Positions 6,366 to 8,464 of a stretch of DNA of 8,464 nucleotides are shown in pieces. This stretch comes from Steroidobacteraceae bacterium (lineage in GTDB: Bacteria; Pseudomonadota; Gammaproteobacteria; Steroidobacterales; Steroidobacteraceae), in NCBI GenBank assembly GCA_025927665.1, contig JAICKZ010000137.1, forward strand, positions 1 to 8,464, read 5' to 3'. Within the stretch, counting starts at the first letter, position 1. Every line of letters starts with the position of its first letter. Under the pieces are notes generated by a model. The model was not told the origin of the DNA and made no database searches. It saw only the letters and a program-made list of their open reading frames with translations. A program made the position numbers and the translations under genes.

Positions 6366-6587
6366 ATGAACGAACAACTCAACATCGATATGCTACACGC
6401 ATTAAAAACAGCCTTCTGCTACATGCCCAAAGCCATTGAGGTAAACAAATACGATCATGGCGATCGTATGGATCGTATTTTGGCTGACATTCAACTGGTG
6501 CGCGAGGCATTGTTGGTAAATGGTATTGATCCGGAAGAAGTGAAGGGCGAGTTGTATCCTGATGATGGCGGCAGGTCGTACTATTGA
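6366..6587 (+). CDS. Small acidic hypothetical protein (73 aa)
   Basis: A 73-residue protein from the ATG at 6366. An in-frame ATG at 6330 would add 12 residues (MLTHLFHLPGNH), and neither start has a convincing Shine-Dalgarno. I prefer 6366 because the upstream part looks like non-coding DNA following the repeat. The sequence looks like a compact helical domain: LNIDMLHALKTAFCYMP, a short linker with NKYDHGDRM, then DRILADIQLVREALLVNG with a regular hydrophobic spacing, and a conserved-looking end (GIDPEEVKGELYPDDGG). I do not recognise a named family. It lies between two type 1 REPIN-like elements and may be a remnant of a larger accessory module. Coding status is likely rather than certain. 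Confidence 0.6.
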   Translation: MNEQLNIDMLHALKTAFCYMPKAIEVNKYDHGDRMDRILADIQLVREALLVNGIDPEEVKGELYPDDGGRSYY

Positions 6588-6616
6588 CTTAATGAACTCC
6601 TCCAACCAAAAGCAAG

Positions 6617-6756
6617 GTAGGGTGTAATCGTGACTACACCATCAAATTCAATTGCATCATTGTTTTGATATGGTGGATTAACGACTCTGCGCGTAGCGCG
6701 CCATTGCATTTATTCAATATCAAAAGGCAATTGGTGCAATCACGATTGCACCCTAC
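6617..6756. repeat. REPIN-like element, type 1, copy C (full)
   Basis: A 140-bp element and the best-preserved copy. The left arm (6617-6640) starts GTAGGGTGTAATC and folds on itself. The right arm (6733-6756) is the matching GGTGCAATC palindrome ending in CCCTAC. Inside lies a second inverted pair (TTTTGATAT at 6663-6671 with ATATCAAAA at 6717-6725), and at the centre GCGCG and CGCGC (6689-6693, 6697-6701) pair around TAG. The whole element can therefore fold as one long three-part hairpin. Confidence 0.85.
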
Positions 6757-6833
6757 ATTCGAGAGTGTATGAAAAAATTTATCTCAATGATGAGCGTATT
6801 TCTATGTTGGTTGTTACGCCAGCAATCAGTTTC
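6757..6833. repeat. Conserved REPIN spacer, second copy
   Basis: Homologous to 5460-5534: it opens with the same ATTCGAGAGTGTATGAAA and closes with CAATCAGTTTC before the GTAG of the type 2 half-element. It has diverged more in the middle. No gene is seen. Confidence 0.65.
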
Positions 6834-6850
6834 GTAGGCTGGGTTGAAAT
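6834..6850. repeat. REPIN type 2, left half, truncated
   Basis: GTAGGCTGGGTTGAAA matches the left half at 5535 exactly for 16 bases. The match then stops: ACATGAACGAACAAC follows instead of CCCAGC. The break lies within 20 bp of the higA stop codon, so the higBA region is joined directly onto a broken REPIN. Confidence 0.7.
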
Positions 6851-6866
6851 ACATGAACGAACAACA

Positions 6867-7166
6867 TCATCCATTCACTGCGCGTGCTGTTGTTGAAGCG
6901 ACGATTTTCCGTACTTTAGATTTGAAATTTTTCTGTGCCTGATACAAATCATAATCGGTTTGCAACCCTAACCAATAACCTGGTGAAGTTCCAAGTGCGC
7001 GTGACAATCGCACATCCATTTCTGCGCTGATCGCAGAAGCACCATTCAGAATTCGCGATAACATTGCACGTGTAATACCTAACGACTCAGCTGCGTGACT
7101 AACAGTTGTTTCGGTTAGCCATTCGCGCAAAATTTCGCCAGGGTGGGGAGGATTGTGCATGTTCAT
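6867..7166 (-). CDS. higA: Antitoxin HigA, XRE-family HTH
   Basis: A 99-residue HigA-type antitoxin that should bind HigB and, with it, repress the shared promoter. The N-terminal HPPHPGEILREWL-like block (here HNPPHPGEILREWL) is the family signature. The helix-turn-helix covers about residues 21-42 (TVSHAAESLGITRAMLSRIL), with the typical NGASAISAEMDVRLSRALG and SPGYWLGLQTDYDLYQA sequences following. The start is the ATG at 7164-7166, because TAGGTG at the higB stop codon is a well-spaced Shine-Dalgarno. An upstream GTG (7173-7175) and a second ATG (7158-7160) are less likely. It starts 9 nt after the higB stop, in the toxin-first order usual for higBA. Its 3' end abuts a broken REPIN. Confidence 0.95.
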   Translation of the reverse strand: MNMHNPPHPGEILREWLTETTVSHAAESLGITRAMLSRILNGASAISAEMDVRLSRALGTSPGYWLGLQTDYDLYQAQKNFKSKVRKIVASTTARAVNG

Positions 7167-7175
7167 AAACAACAC

Positions 7176-7454
7176 CTAGTGATAATCACGATAGTCGACC
7201 AATACAACATTGGTTCCTTCAAATGCAAAAGTCAGTCGCCAGCTTTCATCCACCCACACCGACCATTGTTCAGAAGATTGTCCTTGCAATGGATGTAATC
7301 GCCAGCCGGGAACATTCATGTCACCGGCTCTTGTAGCGCGACTCAAAGCACCAAGTTGAAGTCGCAATCGCTTGGCATGCTTTGGTTGAATGCCTGATAC
7401 TTTTTCAGTAAGAAAAAATGCCTTGATTCCCCGGTGTCTGAATGACTTAATCAC
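7176..7454 (-). CDS. higB: Toxin HigB, RelE-like mRNA interferase
   Basis: A 92-residue RelE-superfamily HigB toxin of the kind that cleaves mRNA on the ribosome and is neutralised by HigA. The family landmarks are present: MIKSFRHRG at the start, QPKHAKRLRLQLGALSRA (about 24-41), NVPGWRLHPLQG (48-59), WSVWVDESWRLTFAFE (64-79), containing the conserved Trp-Arg strand, and the terminal VDYRDYH. Length is normal and no residue I know to be essential is missing, so it is probably active. The start is the GTG at 7452-7454, matching the usual MIKSF N-terminus of homologues. Its Shine-Dalgarno is only moderate. The promoter and palindromic operator candidate lie just upstream. Confidence 0.95.
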   Translation of the reverse strand: MIKSFRHRGIKAFFLTEKVSGIQPKHAKRLRLQLGALSRATRAGDMNVPGWRLHPLQGQSSEQWSVWVDESWRLTFAFEGTNVVLVDYRDYH

Positions 7455-7471
7455 AACTGGTTGCCTGATTC

Positions 7472-7500
7472 CCTGTGCGTATAGCCTCAGTATACACAGG
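7472..7500. promoter_or_regulatory. Palindromic operator candidate for HigA
   Basis: CCTGTGCGTATA (7472-7483) and TATACACAGG (7491-7500) are inverted repeats, perfect apart from a 2-nt CG insertion in the left arm, around a 7-nt centre. The right arm overlaps the -10 box of the higBA promoter, where autorepression by the HigBA complex would be expected. Binding is inferred, not shown. Confidence 0.6.
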
Positions 7501-7516
7501 TGGCGCCTACTGTCCA
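7489..7516 (-). promoter_or_regulatory. Sigma70-type promoter of higBA
   Basis: On the minus strand a TGGACA -35 box (7511-7516) and a TATACT -10 box (7489-7494) each match consensus at five of six positions, with a 16-nt spacer. AT-rich DNA upstream of the -35 could act as an UP element. The predicted transcript starts about 25-30 nt before the higB GTG. Confidence 0.65.
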
Positions 7517-7604
7517 GCTGTTCAAATGACGAAATTTGTATTCAAATCCGTCCAATGTAATCAGTGTACGAACAGCTCAATACCGATCGTGTTAATCATA
7601 ATGT

Positions 7605-8464
7605 TCATGTCGTGACAGAACGATTCGACTGATGTGCAATTTGATCTTGTACTGCAAGCAGTAGATCGTGCCGTGCCACTTGTCCAACCAGTGTTTGATG
7701 CCATTGACCCGAAGTCACTGGAAGCGTGAGTGCATCGGAGTGTAAAAATACATCAAGGGCAACGCCCAGTGTCATCTCTGTTTGCAGGCTGAGTGGCACT
7801 GGATCGGCGACAATGTCGATGGTCACATCCACGAGTACGCGTCCCGATTTAGTTTCGTTCAGGAAACGATGTGGATTAACCCAGGCGACCAGCTCGTTGT
7901 CATCGTCCACCACATAGATGGTATCGACGGCGCGCTTGGGCAACTCATTCAATACCGTTTGCAACGGTGTACCGCGTTTTACAACGGCATTACAAGGTTT
8001 GATCAATGCATTGATAGTTTGTAAATGCCATACCGGTTGATCGATATGATGACCATCACGATTGGGCCCCAAGGCTTGATGATAAATGGACTGACCGTGA
8101 CGATAAACTTTTGCAGTGTAATGGGCAGTAACACAAGCGAGCATGAGTGGCAGCACCACTTGATAATCCAAGGTCATTTCAAACATCATCAATATCGACA
8201 TCAATGGCGCGTGAGTGGTAGCAGCGAGAAAGCCGCCCATGCCTACTAATGCATACGCACTGCCACTTGCAGTCGTATGAGGTAATGCAACATGCAATGC
8301 GCTGCCGACCAATGCGCCGATCGCCGCGCCAACAAATAAGGTGGGCGTGAAGACGCCACCGACAGCACCCGAGCCGACGGTCGCTGCAGTGCTGAATACT
8401 TTGGCGACAAGAATGAGCAACAATATCCATCCCGTCAATTCACCGTTCAATATGTCGCTGACCG
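7605..8464 (-). CDS. CLC-family chloride channel/transporter with CBS domains (5' end missing)
   Basis: The C-terminal 286 codons of a CLC protein; the reading frame is open to the window edge, so the start lies outside. The family chloride-path signature GSGAVGGVFTPTLFVGAAIG (residues 26-45 from the TTG at 8448) corresponds to the GGIFAP region of E. coli ClcA. The next segments match ClcA helices O-R (MGGFLAATTHAPLMSILMMFEMT), and the Tyr in QSIYHQAL (codon at 8082-8084) aligns with the gating Tyr445. About 150 residues of cytoplasmic domain follow, fitting a CBS pair that typically senses nucleotides (PCNAVVKRGTPLQTVL and DIVADPVPLSLQTEM begin the two units). The gating and proton glutamates are upstream of the window, so channel and Cl-/H+ antiporter cannot be told apart. 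Confidence 0.93.
   Translation of the reverse strand, partial: VSDILNGELTGWILLLILVAKVFSTAATVGSGAVGGVFTPTLFVGAAIGALVGSALHVALPHTTASGSAYALVGMGGFLAATTHAPLMSILMMFEMTLDYQVVLPLMLACVTAHYTAKVYRHGQSIYHQALGPNRDGHHIDQPVWHLQTINALIKPCNAVVKRGTPLQTVLNELPKRAVDTIYVVDDDNELVAWVNPHRFLNETKSGRVLVDVTIDIVADPVPLSLQTEMTLGVALDVFLHSDALTLPVTSGQWHQTLVGQVARHDLLLAVQDQIAHQSNRSVTT

Noticed and set aside
5326..6756. The spaced palindromes as a CRISPR array
   Set aside because: There are only three copies, spacings are irregular and larger than CRISPR spacers, and the elements carry inverted GTAG/CTAC ends typical of REPINs.
7516..7577. 8-bp inverted repeat AGCTGTTC / GAACAGCT between higB and the CLC gene
   Set aside because: The arms are perfect but 46 nt apart, with no T-run, so it is a poor terminator. 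It may be chance, and the right arm is part of the sequence resembling the 73-aa gene's start.

Overview
The window looks like chromosomal DNA of a mid-GC proteobacterium, probably a gammaproteobacterium. This is inferred from the monomeric NADP-isocitrate dehydrogenase, the DUF2905 protein, the higBA module and two kinds of abundant palindromic intergenic repeat. No rRNA, tRNA, CRISPR array, insertion sequence or prophage was seen.

Left part (1-4242), core metabolism. A Cys/Met-metabolism PLP enzyme (153-1313, +) is followed by about 380 bp of repeat DNA. That stretch holds two near-copies of a roughly 100-bp element of the 'GGTGAGCCTGTCGAACC / CCCTTCGACAAGCTCAGGG' type, a degenerate third copy carrying a new hairpin, and three 21-bp tandem repeats between the first two copies. 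A small DUF2905 membrane protein (1693-1899, -) is divergent from a complete monomeric isocitrate dehydrogenase (1983-4205, +), which ends at a strong intrinsic terminator.

Middle part (4243-6866), accessory DNA. A two-gene operon of unknown function (4346-5296, +) pairs a small pentapeptide-like protein with a two-helix membrane protein. Then comes a mosaic of REPIN-like elements, palindrome pairs with GTAG/CTAC outer ends. One composite (REPIN1, conserved spacer, REPIN2) is complete at 5326-5591, a second is cut short at 6617-6850, and a half REPIN1 lies at 6258-6312. Two unrecognised genes sit among them: an N-terminally anchored membrane protein (5627-6124, -) and a 73-residue acidic protein (6366-6587, +).

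Right part (6867-8464). A type II toxin-antitoxin pair, higB then higA, is on the minus strand, with a good sigma70-type promoter whose -10 lies inside a palindrome that probably serves as the HigA operator. The window ends within a CLC-family chloride channel/transporter gene with C-terminal CBS domains (7605-8464, -, start missing).

There is no obvious shared pathway. The two most interesting elements are the nested REPIN composites, which seem to have shaped the region between 5300 and 6870, and the uncharacterised pair at 4346-5296. I found no clear evidence of a wholly new multi-gene defence or biosynthetic system.
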